Source: an uncultured Erysipelotrichaceae bacterium (lineage in GTDB: Bacteria; Bacillota_I; Bacilli_A; RF39; UBA660). Taken from it: a stretch of DNA of 15,518 nucleotides. Under the pieces are notes generated by a model. The model was given only the letters and a program-made list of their open reading frames with translations, made no database searches and was not told where the DNA came from. The stretch spans positions 1 to 15,518 of the forward strand of contig CADBRE010000006.1 in the NCBI GenBank assembly GCA_902797005.1, in the 5' to 3' direction. The stretch's first letter is position 1; each line of letters opens with the position of its first letter. Shown here in pieces: positions 14,952 to 15,518 of this stretch. Made by a program: the position numbers and the translations under genes.

Positions 14952-15203
14952 TTAATTGCATTTTCCACCATGATCTTCTACATAATTAATTACATCATGA
15001 ATAAGTTTATCTTTATTCTTATACTGACTTATATCTATTTCCATATCTTCAAGAGTTTTATCATCACTTGTTGAGTATTCAATGATACCAGGTTTATCCC
15101 TAGTCTCATATGCTTCATATATTTCTCTTTTGCCATCAACTAAACAATATGTAGCAGTAGTAGAAGAAACCTTCTCTTTCAAGCATAGTTCCCCAAGCAG
15201 CAT
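14952..15203 (-). CDS. Short unrecognised open frame, likely the 3' remnant of a gene
   Basis: An 83-codon frame whose first ~11 residues are read out of frame from the flavin reductase remnant (15180-15203), so the formal ATG start is probably not real. From about 15171 to the stop the translation looks like a genuine protein C-terminus: acidic, with 'TATYCLVDGKREIYEAYE', 'PGIIEYSTSDD' and a final amphipathic helix 'KDKLIHDVINYVEDHGGKC'. I do not recognise the family. It does not resemble the missing C-terminal part of flavin reductases. No ribosome binding site is visible. It is either a non-functional tail fused by deletion or, less likely, a small expressed protein coupled to the genes before it. 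Confidence 0.4.
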   Translation of the reverse strand: MLLGELCLKEKVSSTTATYCLVDGKREIYEAYETRDKPGIIEYSTSDDKTLEDMEIDISQYKNKDKLIHDVINYVEDHGGKCN

Positions 15204-15297
15204 TCATAACATTGATGCTCTCGTCTTCATTATAAGCGGCTACCATCAAAACCGGCATTGGAAAAATAGCTTCTGTAGTTTTAATTTGTTTTCTAAT
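15136..15297 (-). pseudogene. Flavin reductase-like (PF01613 type) N-terminal remnant
   Basis: Reading the minus strand from 15297 gives 'IRKQIKTTEAIFPMPVLMVAAY' (given in part), then 'NEDESINVMNAAWGTMLERE'. This is the typical N-terminus of FMN-binding flavin reductase/flavoredoxin proteins, whose intact length is about 180-190 residues. The similarity stops near 15171, and the frame then runs through unrelated sequence to a TGA at 15136. The expected start position is ATT, not ATG, with GAAGGG 8 bases upstream, as if an ATG had mutated. Start loss plus loss of about three quarters of the protein make this a decayed gene. It begins 13 bases after the stop of the deaminase gene, so the two were probably once an operon. 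Confidence 0.7.
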
Positions 15298-15310
15298 TTC
15301 ACTTTCCCTT

Positions 15311-15518
15311 CTAATAAATAGTTTTATCTTCCTTTTCTAAAAAATCATTAAATGTTTTAATAGTCTCTTCTCTATTCATACTCTCTAGTTTTAAAACACT
15401 GTCATCATTACATGAATTCTTAATATAGTCATAAATATAGTCATCTCTAAAACCAATATTTGCTGCATCTTCTTTAGTATTCCCATAATATATAGTTTTA
15501 ACATTAGACCATATAGTA
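15311..15518 (-). CDS. guaD: Guanine deaminase-type nucleoside deaminase, 3' part only
   Basis: The open frame enters from the right edge (first full codon at 15517) and ends at TAG 15313-15311, giving 68 residues of a C-terminus. The segment 'WSNVKTIYYGNTKEDAANIGF' (in part), then 'DDYIYDYI', and the ending 'MNREETIKTFNDFLEKEDKTIY' (in part) match the C-terminal region of bacterial guanine deaminase of the cytidine deaminase fold (as B. subtilis GuaD), which converts guanine to xanthine in purine salvage or breakdown. The zinc-binding HAE and PCxxC motifs lie outside the window, so activity cannot be checked. A related tRNA or other nucleoside deaminase is possible but the tail fits GuaD better. 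Confidence 0.78.
   Translation of the reverse strand, partial: TIWSNVKTIYYGNTKEDAANIGFRDDYIYDYIKNSCNDDSVLKLESMNREETIKTFNDFLEKEDKTIY

Overview
The window is AT-rich (roughly 30% G+C by eye) and looks like chromosome from a low-GC Firmicute-type bacterium, probably one of the uncultured gut Bacilli close to Mollicutes. This placement is inference. It rests on Firmicute-style ribosome binding sites (AGGAGG, GGAGTGA), a perfect CIRCE element in front of clpB, and a ClpB without its N-terminal domain, as in mycoplasmas. TGA is used as a stop (for example at the ends of dgkB and the Abi_2 gene), so the genetic code is the standard bacterial one and not the mycoplasma code. No rRNA, tRNA, CRISPR array, insertion sequence or phage module was found, and there is no gene-free stretch longer than about 215 bases.

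Layout, left to right. Positions 1-544 (minus): the start of a pRiA4b ORF-3-like protein that runs off the window. 631-2742 (minus): clpB behind a CIRCE-controlled promoter. 2887-5007 (plus): RNase R, divergent from clpB and convergent with the next unit. 5042-7618 (minus): a tight three-gene operon transcribed as membrane-anchored C39-like cysteine peptidase, diacylglycerol kinase-type lipid kinase, then phosphatidylserine decarboxylase. 7740-9164 (plus): a divergent membrane-anchored protein with a Big2 domain and an NlpC/P60 domain. 9214-11237 (minus): a two-gene operon of an Abi_2 protein with a HEPN RNase motif followed at once by an HtrA serine protease. 11354-12715 (minus): a membrane-anchored RsgI-like protein with an extracellular tail of ten cysteine pairs. 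12778-14091 (minus): a 12-TM MFS-like protein with a C-terminal LuxR DNA-binding domain. 14307-14837 (minus): a small HD-domain hydrolase. 14952-15518 (minus): a decayed flavin reductase piece joined to an unrecognised tail, behind the 3' end of a guanine-deaminase-type gene.

The left half is core housekeeping: disaggregase, RNA decay and phosphatidylethanolamine/lipid metabolism. The middle and right parts are dominated by cell-envelope functions (C39-like, NlpC/P60, HtrA, RsgI-like, MFS-LuxR), with one defence-type gene, Abi_2, co-transcribed with the envelope protease. Transcription signals are compact: each clear promoter has an extended -10 (TGn), leaders are about 13-32 nt, and several terminator hairpins contain the stop codon of the gene they end.

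I see no whole undescribed system that the sequence proves. The best candidates for a closer look are the coupled Abi_2-HtrA pair, the cysteine-pair RsgI-like protein next to a membrane-embedded LuxR regulator, and the flavin-reductase fusion/remnant.
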